41,662 nt of DNA from Rhodanobacter sp. 67-28 (GCA_001898415.1 MKTU01000068.1:1-41662); one strand, 5' to 3'; shown: positions 1 to 8,881, numbered from the stretch's first letter. A program made the numbers and translations. Notes: generated by a model from the letters alone, not told the origin.

Positions 1-86
1 TGCTCCACCTCGCTTGGGGGGTTATCCGCTCAGGTAAGAATTTCGACCCCAGCATCGCGCTTGCCTGACGGACGGCAAGACGGTAT
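1..86. other. non-coding window edge downstream of holC
   Basis: No gene is supported here. The stretch follows the stop of the minus-strand holC. It holds a small inverted repeat, CTTGCC at 60-65 and GGCAAG at 74-79 with an 8-base loop, but no T-run, so a terminator is not supported. In many proteobacteria valS follows holC; if so here, it lies beyond base 1. Confidence 0.4.
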
Positions 87-509
87 CTACTGGTCGCTCT
101 TGTGCAGTTCGAAACCGCGCCGCTGGTACTCGCGCCAGCGTTCGCGCGAGCCGTCGCGGGCATCGGGGTCGGCGGGTACCACTTCGAGCACCCGTTCGCA
201 CGGCTGGTCGGGGCAGCGGTCGCGCAGGTTGATCAGCAGCGGGCGGTCGGGAGTGTCGACGCCGGGCGGCACGATCAGCACGGCGGTGAATTCGTCGTCG
301 TCGTCGCCGGCCAGCTGGTGCGGGATCATCGCGTCGTCGTCGAACGCCCACAGCAGTTCGTCGATTTCGTGGGCCTGCTCGTGGTCGCGCGCCAGGATCA
401 GCGTCGGCTGCTGGGCCGCGTAGGCCTTTTTCGCCAGCTCGCACACCAGCAGCAGCGGCTGCTCGATGAAGCGTGGCTTGTTGGCGATCAGGTAGAAGTC
501 GGCGCGCAT
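87..509 (-). CDS. holC: DNA polymerase III chi subunit
   Basis: This is the chi subunit of the replicative DNA polymerase III clamp-loader assembly. In the known family chi pairs with psi (HolD) and binds the C-terminal tail of single-strand binding protein, linking the clamp loader to coated template. The 140-residue product has the usual chi length. It starts MRADFYLI and carries the family's ACELA-like helix (here LLVCELAKKAY) followed by a Rossmann-like core with DELLWAFDDDAMIPHQLAG, a recognisable HolC signature. The start is the ATG whose complement lies at 507-509. It is the next gene after pepA on the same strand, with a 99-bp gap filled by an inverted repeat. The pepA-holC order is conserved in gammaproteobacteria. 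Identification is by family resemblance and is strong. Confidence 0.93.
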   Translation of the reverse strand: MRADFYLIANKPRFIEQPLLLVCELAKKAYAAQQPTLILARDHEQAHEIDELLWAFDDDAMIPHQLAGDDDDEFTAVLIVPPGVDTPDRPLLINLRDRCPDQPCERVLEVVPADPDARDGSRERWREYQRRGFELHKSDQ

Positions 510-515
510 CAGGCT

Positions 516-618
516 GGGAATGGGGAATGGGGAATGGAGAATAGTAAAGGCAACGCCGCCGTTGCGGCTGCCAGCTCTTCCTATTCCCTATTCCCCATTT
601 CCCATTCCCTATTCCCGA
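516..618. repeat. GGGAATGGGGAAT inverted repeat between pepA and holC
   Basis: The left arm (516-540) is a run of GGGAATG-type units. After a 38-base loop the right arm (579-616) reads as the complement, CTATTCCCTATTCCCC and similar. The DNA could fold into a long hairpin in the pepA-holC transcript. The same unit recurs at 4574-4602 and 23582-23602. The right arm runs into the end of pepA and supplies its TAG stop (609-611), so the repeat edge is part of the coding sequence. Repeats of this type are common between genes in Xanthomonadales. The mechanism of spread is unknown to me. Confidence 0.8.
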
Positions 619-2093
619 TCCAGCAGCCACTGCGCCAGCAACGCCACCGGGCGGCCGGTGGCGAGGCCCTTGCGGCCGTCTTCCCAGGCGGTGCCGGCGA
701 TGTCGAGGTGGGCCCAGCGCTGGCCGTCGGTGAAGCGCGAGAGGAAACAGCCGGCGGTGATCGCGCCGGCGGTCTTGCCGCCGATGTTGGCGACGTCGGC
801 GAAACCCGATTCCAGTTGCACCTGGTAGTCGTCCCACAGCGGCAGGCGCCAGGCGCGATCGAGGGTTTCCTCGCCGGCGGCGAGCAGCTCGGCGGCGAGG
901 TCGTCGTGCTTGCTCATCAGGCCGCTGGCATGCTTGCCCAGGGCGACCACGCAGGCGCCGGTGAGGGTGGCGGCGTCGACGATGGTGTGCGGCTGGTAGG
1001 TCTTCGCCGTCCAGGTCAGCGCATCGCACAGGATCAGCCGGCCTTCGGCATCGGTATTGAGCACCTCGATGGTGAGGCCGGAGAGGCTGGTGAGCACGTC
1101 GCTGGGACGGTAGCTGTCGCCGCCGGGCATGTTCTCCACGCTCGGCACCACGCACACGAGGTTGCGCTTCAGGCCCATCTTCACCGCGGCCACGAACGCG
1201 CCCATCACGCCGGCGGCGCCGCCCATGTCGAACTTCATGTCCTCCATGCCGGGGCCGGGCTTGAGGCTGAGGCCGCCGGAGTCGAAGGTGACGCCCTTGC
1301 CGACCAGGGCATACGGCTTGTCGTCCGGATCGCCGCCCTTGTATTCCAGCGCGATCAGCCGCGGCTTGTTGGCCGAGCCGCGCGCCACGGCGAGCAGCGA
1401 GCCGAAACCCAGCTCGGCCATCTGCGCTTCGTCCAGCACCTGGCAGTTGACCTTGTCGTGCAGGTCGGCGAAGGCCTGGGCCTGGGCAGCGATGTAGGCG
1501 GGGTTGCAGATGTTCGGCGGCAGGTTGGCCAGCTCGCGTGCGAAGCGCACGCCTTCGGCAATGGCGGTGGCCTGCTCCAGCGCGGCGTGTGCCTCGTCGC
1601 CCGCGGCGAAGGCGAGCGTGGCCAGTTCCGCCGGCTTGGCCTTGTCGCGCGGCTTGAAGGTGGCGGTGTAGCGGTAGGCGGCGAAATCGCTGGCCAGCGC
1701 CGCCACGCGCACGCGCCAGGCGGCGTCGCGGCCGGGTACGTCCACGTCGGTGAGATAGGACACCGCCGCGTTCAACGGCAACCGGCCGAGCGCACGCGCG
1801 GCTTCGATGTGGATCTTCTGGAAGCGCGCGCCGTCGAACGATTTCTGCGCACCCAGGCCGACCACCATCACGCGTTTGGCAGCGATGCCCGGCGGGGCGA
1901 ACAGCACGCTGGTGCTGCCGGCCTTGCCGCTGATGTCGCCGCTTTCGAGTTGCTGGCGGATCAACCCGCCGGTGGCGCGATCCACCGCTTCGGCGGCGTT
2001 GCCCAGCACCGCCTGCTCGTACACGCCGACCACGATGCACGGGCTGTCGACGGCAGTGGCGGCAGTGTTGGTCAGGCTGAACTGGAGAGTCAT
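609..2093 (-). CDS. pepA: leucyl aminopeptidase (M17 family)
   Basis: Cytosolic dizinc or manganese aminopeptidase that removes N-terminal leucine and other residues from peptides. In E. coli the same protein also acts as a DNA-binding factor in Xer recombination and carAB control; whether it does so here is unknown. The product is 494 residues, normal for the family. The N-terminal domain precedes a C-terminal catalytic domain with VGKGVTFDSGG (Lys266 and Asp271 as expected metal/catalytic residues), then the M17 signature NTDAEGRL near residue 346. The ATG at 2091-2093 gives MTLQFSLT, a typical start; the upstream extension is non-conserved and lies over a palindrome. The stop codon falls inside an intergenic repeat. 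Divergent from lptF, as in many gammaproteobacteria. Confidence 0.96.
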   Translation of the reverse strand: MTLQFSLTNTAATAVDSPCIVVGVYEQAVLGNAAEAVDRATGGLIRQQLESGDISGKAGSTSVLFAPPGIAAKRVMVVGLGAQKSFDGARFQKIHIEAARALGRLPLNAAVSYLTDVDVPGRDAAWRVRVAALASDFAAYRYTATFKPRDKAKPAELATLAFAAGDEAHAALEQATAIAEGVRFARELANLPPNICNPAYIAAQAQAFADLHDKVNCQVLDEAQMAELGFGSLLAVARGSANKPRLIALEYKGGDPDDKPYALVGKGVTFDSGGLSLKPGPGMEDMKFDMGGAAGVMGAFVAAVKMGLKRNLVCVVPSVENMPGGDSYRPSDVLTSLSGLTIEVLNTDAEGRLILCDALTWTAKTYQPHTIVDAATLTGACVVALGKHASGLMSKHDDLAAELLAAGEETLDRAWRLPLWDDYQVQLESGFADVANIGGKTAGAITAGCFLSRFTDGQRWAHLDIAGTAWEDGRKGLATGRPVALLAQWLLDRE

Positions 2094-2152
2094 CGGATGC
2101 GTTCCCGTGTGGGCCCGGTCGTGGCCGGACAGGCTAGACTTGCGGTTCGCCG

Positions 2153-2326
2153 CCCCTGGGAGCGTGGGCGGCAGAAATCTTCCGGGCTGCAAAAGCGGCT
2201 GCGCGGTCCGTATTTCCGCCGATTCTTGACCCATGGAACCACCATGGGCCGGCGAACCGTCGAAAACCCGTCCTCGCGCATCCACATTTTTCGCCTCGGA
2301 AGTTTCTGCCGCCCACGCTCCCGGGG
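2153..2326. repeat. 174-bp imperfect palindrome in the pepA-lptF spacer
   Basis: The outer arms are 2153-2184 and 2297-2326. The complement of the right arm matches the left arm at every base except two single-base insertions; the shared core includes GAGCGTGGGCGGCAGAAA. The centre is a perfect hairpin: CCCATGG at 2230-2236, loop AACCA, CCATGGG at 2242-2248. The stretches between outer arms and centre also align with each other imperfectly, so nearly the whole element folds back on itself. It fills most of the 263-bp divergent spacer and ends 30 bp before the lptF start. It resembles a non-autonomous MITE-like palindrome or an ancient inverted duplication. No protein gene and no second copy is seen in the window. 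Confidence 0.8.
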
Positions 2327-2356
2327 TGTCACCGCACAAGCCATCAAGTTTATCGC

Positions 2357-3466
2357 ATGCTGAGCATCCTCGACCGCTACTTCCTGCGTGAGCTGGCGCA
2401 GACCGTCGCCGCCACCGTGGTGGTCCTGCTGGTGATCGTGGCCGGCAGCGCGTTCGCCAAGGTGTTGCAGCAGGTGGCCAGCGGCAGCTTTCCGGCCAGC
2501 GTGATGTTTCAGGTGCTGGGGCTGCGCACGCTCGACGGCCTGACCAACCTGATGCCGCTGGCGAGTTTCATCGGCGTGCTGATGGGGCTGGGCCGCATGT
2601 ACCGCGAGAGCGAGATGCACGTGCTGTCGTCCTCCGGCATGGGTCCGGCGGGCCTGCTGCGTCCGGTCGCGGTGCTGGCCGCGGTGCTGGTCGCGATCAC
2701 CCTGGTGGTGGCGTTGTGGCTGGGTCCGTGGGCGGTACGCACCAGCGATGCGCTGGTGGCCGCGGCCAACCGTTCGGTGATCGCCGCCGGCCTCGACGCC
2801 GGGCGCTTCACCAGCCTGCCCGCCCAGGGCGGCATCATCTTCGTCGACAGCCTGAGCCGAGACGGCACGCGACTGGGCCGCACCTTCGTCGCCACCCAGC
2901 GCAACAGCAAGGAAGGCGGGGCCCACCTGAAAGTGGTCAGCGCGGCCAGCGGCCAGCTGTACCAGGAGAGCGACGGCGAGGGCCGTTTCATCGCCTTCAA
3001 GGATGGCTGGCAATACGACATCCCGCTGGGTGCCGACAATTGGCGCCAGATGCAGTACCGGCAGAACGACACGTCGCTGTCCAGCGTGCAGGCCGACGAG
3101 GATGAGGATCCCGCGCACTCCAAGACCAGCTGGGCGCTGTTCCAGTCCGACAATCCGGAGGATCGCGCCGAGTTCGCCTGGCGCAGCAATGCGGCGCCGC
3201 TGACCCTGGTGCTGGTGCTGCTGGCGTTGCCGCTGGCGCGGCAGAGTCCGCGCGAGCCGAAGTACGGCCGGCTGCTGCTGGCGATGCTGGCGTTCTATCT
3301 CTACTACCTGCTGCTGGCGCTGGGGCGCGCGCAGATCGGCAAGGATCACTGGCACAGCCAGGCGCCGCTGTGGGGCCTGCACCTGCTCGCGCTGGGGCTG
3401 GCCGGCTGGTTGCTGTGGAAACAGTATTCCCCGCGGCGCGTGCGCACGGCGGCGAGTGCCGCGTGA
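2357..3466 (+). CDS. lptF: LPS export ABC transporter permease LptF
   Basis: Inner-membrane permease half of the LptB2FG transporter, which extracts lipopolysaccharide from the inner membrane and pushes it onto the LptC-LptA bridge toward LptD/E. The product is 369 residues with the expected layout: N-terminal membrane segments starting MLSILDRYFLREL, then VVVLLVIVAGSAFAKVL, a periplasmic beta-jellyroll domain in the middle (about residues 135-260), and three C-terminal membrane segments. It overlaps lptG by one base (ATGA), so the two are translationally coupled. No clear Shine-Dalgarno precedes the ATG; the upstream sequence is CATCAAGTTTATCGC. The start agrees with the conserved LptF N-terminus. 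Confidence 0.95.
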   Translation: MLSILDRYFLRELAQTVAATVVVLLVIVAGSAFAKVLQQVASGSFPASVMFQVLGLRTLDGLTNLMPLASFIGVLMGLGRMYRESEMHVLSSSGMGPAGLLRPVAVLAAVLVAITLVVALWLGPWAVRTSDALVAAANRSVIAAGLDAGRFTSLPAQGGIIFVDSLSRDGTRLGRTFVATQRNSKEGGAHLKVVSAASGQLYQESDGEGRFIAFKDGWQYDIPLGADNWRQMQYRQNDTSLSSVQADEDEDPAHSKTSWALFQSDNPEDRAEFAWRSNAAPLTLVLVLLALPLARQSPREPKYGRLLLAMLAFYLYYLLLALGRAQIGKDHWHSQAPLWGLHLLALGLAGWLLWKQYSPRRVRTAASAA

Positions 3467-4566
3467 TGGGCATGTTCAGCATCAAGCGGGTGGATCGGCT
3501 GGTGGCGCTCAGCGTGCTCGGCTCGCTGCTGACGGTGTGGCTGGTGCTCACCGGCTTCGATGCGGTGACCCAGTTCCTGCGCCAACTGGGCAACGTGGGC
3601 AAGCACGGCTACACGGTGACCGATGCGACGGTCTACGTGCTGGTGACGTTCCCGCGCCGCGCCTACGAGATGTTCGGCAACGCCGCGCTGATCGGCGGCC
3701 TGCTCGGCCTCGGCGGCCTGGCCGGCAGTGGCGAACTCACCGCCTTGCGCGCGGCCGGCCTGTCGCGATTGCGCATCGCCGGCTCGGCGGCAGGCGTGGT
3801 GGCGGTGCTGATCGTGGGGGTGGTGATCCTGGGCGAAACCGTCGCGCCGTGGGGCGACCAGCAGGCGCAGGCGATGCAGTTGCGCGTGCGCTCGGGCAAC
3901 CTGGGCCTGGGCGACGGCAGCGGGTTGTGGGCGCGCGACGGCAACGACATCATCAACGCACGCGGCACCTCGCTCAAGGAGCACGACGGGGTCAGCGAGG
4001 TGCAACTGAGCGACGTGCGCGTGTTCACCTTCACGCCCGACGGTCAGCTCAAGCGCTTCCGCCTGGCGCAGAGCGCCACGCACGACGGCCACCAATGGAT
4101 CCTGCACGGCGTGCGCAGCACCACGCTGGATGAGCAGGGCACGCATTCCACCACCACCGCCAACGAGTCGTGGCCGTCGAGCCTCAACCCGCAGGTGCTG
4201 GCGCAATCCGTGGTGCAACCGCAATACCTGTCGATGCGCGACCTGCGCCGCAACATGAGTTACCTGGAGAGCAACGGCGAGAGCCCGGGCAGCTACGCGG
4301 TGGCGTTCTGGGGCCGCGCGCTGTATCCGCTCAACGTGCTGGTGCTGGTGCTGTGCGCGATGCCGTTCGCGTTCGGCACACTGCGTTCCGGCGGCCTGGG
4401 AAAGCGCCTGTTCATCGGCATGTTGCTGGCGATCGGCTGGTATTTCATGCAGCAGGCGATGGTGAATTTCGGCACCGTCTACGGCCTGCCGCCATTCCTC
4501 GCCAACCTGCTGCCGGCGATGCTGTTGGCGTGCATTGCCTGGCTGTATTTCAGGCGCAGGGTGTGA
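3466..4566 (+). CDS. lptG: LPS export ABC transporter permease LptG
   Basis: Partner permease to LptF in the LptB2FG lipopolysaccharide extractor of the inner membrane. The 366-residue product begins MGMFSIKRVDRL, followed by a first membrane segment (LLTVWLVLTGFDAVTQFLRQL), two more N-terminal segments, a periplasmic domain, and three membrane segments near the C-terminus ending ACIAWLYFRRRV. The start chosen is the ATG at 3466, which overlaps the lptF TGA; longer in-frame starts inside lptF are unlikely. The coupling fits the equal stoichiometry of F and G. The lptB, lptC and lptA genes are not in this window, which is usual. Confidence 0.95.
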   Translation: MGMFSIKRVDRLVALSVLGSLLTVWLVLTGFDAVTQFLRQLGNVGKHGYTVTDATVYVLVTFPRRAYEMFGNAALIGGLLGLGGLAGSGELTALRAAGLSRLRIAGSAAGVVAVLIVGVVILGETVAPWGDQQAQAMQLRVRSGNLGLGDGSGLWARDGNDIINARGTSLKEHDGVSEVQLSDVRVFTFTPDGQLKRFRLAQSATHDGHQWILHGVRSTTLDEQGTHSTTTANESWPSSLNPQVLAQSVVQPQYLSMRDLRRNMSYLESNGESPGSYAVAFWGRALYPLNVLVLVLCAMPFAFGTLRSGGLGKRLFIGMLLAIGWYFMQQAMVNFGTVYGLPPFLANLLPAMLLACIAWLYFRRRV

Positions 4567-4573
4567 TTGAGCA

Positions 4574-4602
4574 GGGAATGGGGAATAGGGAATAGGGAAT
4601 GG
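4574..4602. repeat. GGGAATGG repeat downstream of lptG
   Basis: Four tandem GGGAAT(A/G)-type units sit between lptG and the threonine aldolase gene. They match the arm of the inverted repeat at 516-618, but here only one orientation is present, so this is a solo or decayed unit. Confidence 0.7.
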
Positions 4603-4636
4603 CAAGAACCAACGGCAACGGTAGCGGGAGGGTGTG

Positions 4637-5656
4637 ATGGATGGGGTGGATCTGCGCAGCGATACGGTGACGCGGCCGACGGCGGCGATGCGCGAGGCGA
4701 TGCTGGCGGCGGCGGTGGGTGACGACGTCTATGGCGAGGACCCGACGGTCAACGCGCTGCAGCAGCGGCTGGCCGACGACCTCGGCTTCGATGCCGGACT
4801 GTTCGTGCCCAGCGGCACCCAGTCCAACCTGCTGGCCTTGCTGGCGCACTGCGAGCGCGGCGACGAGTACCTGGTCGGCATGGATGCGCACACCTACAAG
4901 TTCGAGGGCGGCGGCGCGGCGGTGCTGGGCTCGATCCAGCCGCAGCCGATCGTGCAGGACGAGGATGGCAGCCTGCCGCTGGCGCGGATCGAGGCGGCGA
5001 TCAAGCCGGTCGACCCGCACTTCGCACGCACCCGCCTGCTGGCGCTGGAGAACACCTGGCATGGCCGCCCGCTGCCGCTGGATTACCTGCGCGCCGCGCA
5101 CGAGACGGCGCGCGCGCACGGGCTGGGCCTGCACCTGGACGGCGCGCGGCTGTTCAACGCCGCGGTGGCCTGCGGCGTGCCGGCGCGCGATCTCGCGCGG
5201 TATTTCGACACCGTCTCGATCTGCCTGTCCAAGGGTCTGGGCGCGCCGGTGGGCTCGGTGCTGCTCGGCTCGCATGCGCTGATAGACAAGGCGCGCCGCT
5301 GGCGCAAGGTCTGCGGCGGCGGCTGGCGCCAGGCGGGCATGCTGGCCGCGGCGGGGATGCACGCGCTGGATCATCACGTGGCGCGGCTGGCCGACGACCA
5401 CCGGCGCGCGGCCTACCTCGCCGGTCGCCTGCGCGAGATCGCCGGCATCGACCTGCTCGGTCAGCACACCAACATGGTCTTCGTCGACGTGCCGGCCACG
5501 CGCCTGCGCGAACTGGACGTCCATCTGCGCGAGGCCGGCATCCGCATCAGCATCGGCTACCTGCCGACCTTGCGGCTGGTGACGCATCTGGACGTCGACG
5601 ACGACGGCATCGAGCGCACGGCGGCGGCGTTTGCGGCATTCTTCAAATCGCATTGA
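4637..5656 (+). CDS. ltaE: low-specificity L-threonine aldolase
   Basis: Pyridoxal-phosphate enzyme (fold type I) that cleaves L-threonine and allo-threonine to glycine and acetaldehyde. The 339-residue product starts MDGVDLRSDTVTRPT, the hallmark N-terminus of the family (DLRSDTVT). Further family signs are VGDDVYGEDPTVN, the ENTWHGRPLPL region, and SICLSKGLGAPVGS with the predicted PLP lysine at Lys199. The ATG at 4637 is preferred over the GTG three bases earlier because GGGAGGG at 4626-4632 is better spaced from it. The gene follows lptG after a short repeat. It could act on related beta-hydroxy amino acids. Confidence 0.9.
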   Translation: MDGVDLRSDTVTRPTAAMREAMLAAAVGDDVYGEDPTVNALQQRLADDLGFDAGLFVPSGTQSNLLALLAHCERGDEYLVGMDAHTYKFEGGGAAVLGSIQPQPIVQDEDGSLPLARIEAAIKPVDPHFARTRLLALENTWHGRPLPLDYLRAAHETARAHGLGLHLDGARLFNAAVACGVPARDLARYFDTVSICLSKGLGAPVGSVLLGSHALIDKARRWRKVCGGGWRQAGMLAAAGMHALDHHVARLADDHRRAAYLAGRLREIAGIDLLGQHTNMVFVDVPATRLRELDVHLREAGIRISIGYLPTLRLVTHLDVDDDGIERTAAAFAAFFKSH

Positions 5657-5697
5657 ACGCCGGCGGCCCGCGCGCAACCACGACAAGGATTTCTCCG

Positions 5698-6783
5698 GTG
5701 ACCAACACGCATTCCCTGCTGCTCGCGCTGGCCTGTCTGGCGATGACCGGTTGTCTCCCCGAGGCCCCCTCGACCGACGTCGCGCAGGCGCCCGCGGCGA
5801 CCGCTTCCGTTGCGGCGCGGACGCCAATCGTGGCGAGCGGTCCGGCGCCGCAGCCTGCCGCGCCGGTGTCGGCGCCGACCAAGCCATTCGCATTTGCTGC
5901 CGATGCCGCGTCGGCCACTGCGGGCTGCGCGTTCACCGGCCTGCAGTTGCCGCCGTCGACCAGGATCTACGCCGCCGGTGCCTACGGCGGCAGTCGGCAG
6001 GATTTCCAGATCGACCAGAGCGGGCATGAGGCCACTGCCATGCGAGTGGCGGTCAACCAGCCGGATGCGCCGGTGGTACTGATGCTGGGTGCCTACGAAC
6101 CCACCGTGTGGAGCGTCGGCTGGACGCCGGGCACGCGCATTCTGGCGGTGCTGGTGAGCGGCTATCACCGGCAGGAGATCACCGGCCTGCCCGCCGACGT
6201 GCCGGTGCGGACAAGCACGTACGACAACAGGAGCCGCTGCGAATATTTCTACGTGGCGCCAAAAAATGCCGGCAAGCTCAACCCGATCGCACGCCGCATG
6301 TTTGGCCGTCCGGTCGACATGCTGTATCCCGCCCAGGGCGGCGAGGTGGTGGTCGGATCACCGCTGCCGGCAGGCAGCGCGCTGGTCACCGATGGAAGCG
6401 CCAGGCCGGCCTCCGCGTTCCGCTTGCCGAACAGCTCGCTGGCCGGGCCGGCGGGGCTGGAGCAGGGCGTGCGCGACGGTTTTCTGCGCGAAGCGGACGC
6501 TTCCGACGGTGCGGCGTGGATCGCTGCCCGACGCGCCCGGCAGCACGCTCCGGTCGATGCGCCGCCGATTGCCGGCGGCGCCCCGGCACCGCGCATGCCC
6601 TCGATGTTCCGCGCCTACGTGGTGCTGAAGGCGTACACCTTGCCGGCCGGATTGTACGGCGCGAATTCGGCCACCTTCTTCGTGCCCAAGGGCGTACCGC
6701 GGCCCACCGGAAAACTCGGTCACTCGACCCTGTACGACTTCAACACGGTCAGTTGCGCCGGGGTTGGCTGCGGTATGGAGTGA
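5698..6783 (+). CDS. predicted lipoprotein of unknown function
   Basis: I do not recognise the family. With the GTG start at 5698 the 361-residue product begins [19 protein letters not shown], a lipoprotein signal peptide with the acylated cysteine at residue 19. AAGGA at 5685-5689 is correctly spaced from this GTG, and upstream in-frame starts would bury the signal. After the cysteine comes a low-complexity Ala/Pro/Thr linker (to about residue 65) that probably spans to a globular domain. That domain includes [20 protein letters not shown] and ends CAGVGCGME. Four cysteines in the mature domain could form disulfides. It likely sits in an outer-membrane leaflet. It is placed between threonine aldolase and recQ with no obvious functional link. 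Confidence 0.75.
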   Translation: MTNTHSLLLALACLAMTGCLPEAPSTDVAQAPAATASVAARTPIVASGPAPQPAAPVSAPTKPFAFAADAASATAGCAFTGLQLPPSTRIYAAGAYGGSRQDFQIDQSGHEATAMRVAVNQPDAPVVLMLGAYEPTVWSVGWTPGTRILAVLVSGYHRQEITGLPADVPVRTSTYDNRSRCEYFYVAPKNAGKLNPIARRMFGRPVDMLYPAQGGEVVVGSPLPAGSALVTDGSARPASAFRLPNSSLAGPAGLEQGVRDGFLREADASDGAAWIAARRARQHAPVDAPPIAGGAPAPRMPSMFRAYVVLKAYTLPAGLYGANSATFFVPKGVPRPTGKLGHSTLYDFNTVSCAGVGCGME

Positions 6784-6923
6784 GCTTCGCGACGCAGGCC
6801 GTGCGGCAAACGCCGACACCCACGGCGCACGAACGCAGCTTGATCTTTCCGGCATCCGCGCGCGCTCCGGGCCTACACCGACGGCGCCCGACCCCGCCGT
6901 CCCCATTTGCTAGCATTCGGCCA

Positions 6924-8738
6924 ATGCATTCCGCCGCCCTCGACATCCTGCGCAACATCTTCGGCTACCCCAGTTTCCGGGGCCAGCAACAAGCCATCGT
7001 CGAGCACCTGGGCGAGGGCGGCGACGCGCTGGTGCTGATGCCGACCGGCGGCGGCAAGTCGCTGTGCTACCAGATTCCCGCGCTGCTGCGGCAGGGCACG
7101 GCGATCGTGGTGTCGCCGCTGATCGCGCTGATGCAGGACCAGGTCGACGCCTTGCGCGAGGCGGGCGTGGCGGCGGCGTATCTCAACTCCAGCCTGGCCG
7201 CGGACGCGCAGCGCGAGGTGGAGAAGCAACTGCTGGCCGGCCAACTGAACCTGCTCTACGTGGCGCCGGAGCGGCTGCTGACGGCGCGCTTCCTCGACCT
7301 GCTCGAACGCACCGAGGTGGCGTTGTTCGCCATCGACGAGGCGCACTGCGTGTCGCAGTGGGGCCACGATTTCCGCCCCGAATATCGCGAGCTGGCGATC
7401 CTGCCGCAGCGCTTTCCCGCCGTGCCGCGCATCGCGCTCACCGCCACCGCCGACCCGCGCACGCGCGAGGAGATCGTCGAGCGGCTGGCGCTTCAGGACG
7501 CCCGTCAGTTCATCTCCAGCTTCGATCGCCCGAACATCGGCTATCGCGTGGGCTTGCGCCACAACGCGAAGCGCCAGCTGGGGGAATTCCTGCTCGGGCA
7601 CGAGGGCGAGTCCGGCATCGTCTACTGCCTCAGTCGGCGCAAGGTGGACGACACCGCGCAATGGCTGGCCGAATCGGGCATCGAGGCGCTGCCGTATCAC
7701 GCCGGCCTCGACGCGGCCACGCGCTCGAAGAATCAGCAGCGCTTCCTGCGCGAGGACGGCGTGGTGATGGTGGCCACGGTGGCGTTCGGCATGGGCATCG
7801 ACAAGCCCGACGTGCGCTTCGTGGCGCACCTGGACCTGCCGCGCAGCATCGAGGGCTACTACCAGGAAACCGGCCGCGCCGGCCGCGATGGCTTGCCGGC
7901 CGAGGCGTGGATGATCTACGGCCTGTCCGACGTGGTGACGATGAGCCAGATGATCGCGCAGTCCGAATCGGCCGACGACCGCAAGCGCGTCGAGCGGCAG
8001 AAGCTGGAATCGCTCCTCGCCTACGCCGAGGCCACCGACTGCCGCCGCCAGCTGCTGCTGGGCGCGTTCGGCGAAACCTATCCCGGCCCCTGCGGCCATT
8101 GCGACAACTGCGTGGCGCCGCCGAAGACCTGGGACGCCACCGTGGTGGCGCAGAAGGCCCTGTCGGCGGTGTACCGCACCGGCCAGCGCTTCGGCTCCGG
8201 CCACGTCATCGACGTGCTGCGCGGCGAGGAGACCGAGCGCGTGCTCGGTCTAGACCACCATCGCCTGAGCACCTTCGGCGTCGGTGCCGACATGGACGAG
8301 AAACAGTGGCGCTCGGTGTTCCGCCAGTTGCTCGCCGCCGGCCTGCTGGAAGCCGACGCCGAGGGCTACGGCACCTTGCGCCTGACCGCCGCCAGCCGTG
8401 CCGTGCTCGGCGGCGAGCGGCTGGTGAAACTGCGCGAGGACGCCCGCCCCGAACGTGCCAGCCGGCGCAAGCGCGAAGCCAGTCGCGTGGCCAGCGGCAG
8501 CCTGGGCATCGAGGCCTACGAGCAATCCACCTGGGACGCGCTGCGCGCCCTGCGCACGCAACTGGCGAAGCAGCAGGGCGTGCCGCCTTACGTGGTATTC
8601 CACGACGCCACCTTGCTGGCGATGCTGCGCGCGATGCCCGCCAACGAGGACGAACTGGCCACCATCAGCGGCGTCGGTGAGTCCAAGCTCAAACGCTATG
8701 GGCGCGATTTCCTCGCGGTGATCAATTCTCCCCAGTGA
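6924..8738 (+). CDS. recQ: ATP-dependent DNA helicase RecQ
   Basis: 3'-to-5' DNA helicase acting in recombination and replication-fork repair. The 604-residue protein has all three RecQ modules. The helicase core has the Q-motif ([11 protein letters not shown]), Walker A ([12 protein letters not shown] near residue 40), the DEAH box in [14 protein letters not shown] (about 137), and the [10 protein letters not shown] motif VI. The RecQ zinc site uses Cys near 372 plus CGHCDNC near 389-396, followed by a winged helix. A C-terminal HRDC domain starts near residue 535 and ends in [13 protein letters not shown]. The ATG at 6924 gives [19 protein letters not shown], the family-typical start. Confidence 0.96.
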   Translation: MHSAALDILRNIFGYPSFRGQQQAIVEHLGEGGDALVLMPTGGGKSLCYQIPALLRQGTAIVVSPLIALMQDQVDALREAGVAAAYLNSSLAADAQREVEKQLLAGQLNLLYVAPERLLTARFLDLLERTEVALFAIDEAHCVSQWGHDFRPEYRELAILPQRFPAVPRIALTATADPRTREEIVERLALQDARQFISSFDRPNIGYRVGLRHNAKRQLGEFLLGHEGESGIVYCLSRRKVDDTAQWLAESGIEALPYHAGLDAATRSKNQQRFLREDGVVMVATVAFGMGIDKPDVRFVAHLDLPRSIEGYYQETGRAGRDGLPAEAWMIYGLSDVVTMSQMIAQSESADDRKRVERQKLESLLAYAEATDCRRQLLLGAFGETYPGPCGHCDNCVAPPKTWDATVVAQKALSAVYRTGQRFGSGHVIDVLRGEETERVLGLDHHRLSTFGVGADMDEKQWRSVFRQLLAAGLLEADAEGYGTLRLTAASRAVLGGERLVKLREDARPERASRRKREASRVASGSLGIEAYEQSTWDALRALRTQLAKQQGVPPYVVFHDATLLAMLRAMPANEDELATISGVGESKLKRYGRDFLAVINSPQ

Positions 8739-8823
8739 TTCGGCGCCTGGATGCGGGCGTGCGTCCGGTACGCGCGCCGACGGTCATCCCGGGTGGTTCC
8801 CAGGGTGAAACGGGCGGGTTATG

Positions 8824-8852
8824 CTGGACGTGTTTGACAGCGCTGTCATACT
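8824..8852 (+). promoter_or_regulatory. possible promoter of the sugar transporter gene
   Basis: A -35-like TGGACG (8824-8829) and a -10-like CATACT (8847-8852), preceded by TG one base upstream as in extended -10 sites, are separated by 17 bp. Each box matches sigma-70 at four of six positions. The LacI-type palindrome occupies the spacer and -10, which is where a repressor would block polymerase. This is a reading by eye only. Confidence 0.4.
8835..8848. promoter_or_regulatory. LacI-family operator TGACAGCGCTGTCA
   Basis: A perfect 14-bp palindrome with central CG, 152 bp upstream of the sugar transporter start. This form is well known as the operator of LacI-family sugar repressors in Xanthomonadales. 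A LacI-family gene lies directly downstream of the transporter (10612-11634), so it is the likely ligand-responsive repressor. The pairing of repressor and site is an inference; the palindrome itself is directly visible. Confidence 0.8.
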
Positions 8853-8869
8853 GCAACCACGGGACGACC

Positions 8870-8881
8870 GTAATCGTTTAC
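8870..8881. promoter_or_regulatory. possible second LacI-type half-conserved operator
   Basis: GTAATCGTTTAC is an imperfect palindrome (GTAA and TTAC arms around a central CG). Its centre lies 34 bp from the centre of the perfect operator. Central-CG dyads with this spacing suit a LacI-family dimer pair, but the sequence differs from the first site, so it may bind another protein or be chance. Confidence 0.3.

Noticed and set aside
60..79. Terminator after holC
   Set aside because: The stem is only six base pairs and there is no T-run on the relevant strand.
22..2040. Very long minus-strand frame of 672 residues across holC and pepA
   Set aside because: It is rich in Arg/Gly/Pro with no motifs, as expected of a shadow frame in GC-rich DNA; pepA and holC lie in other frames with full family motifs.
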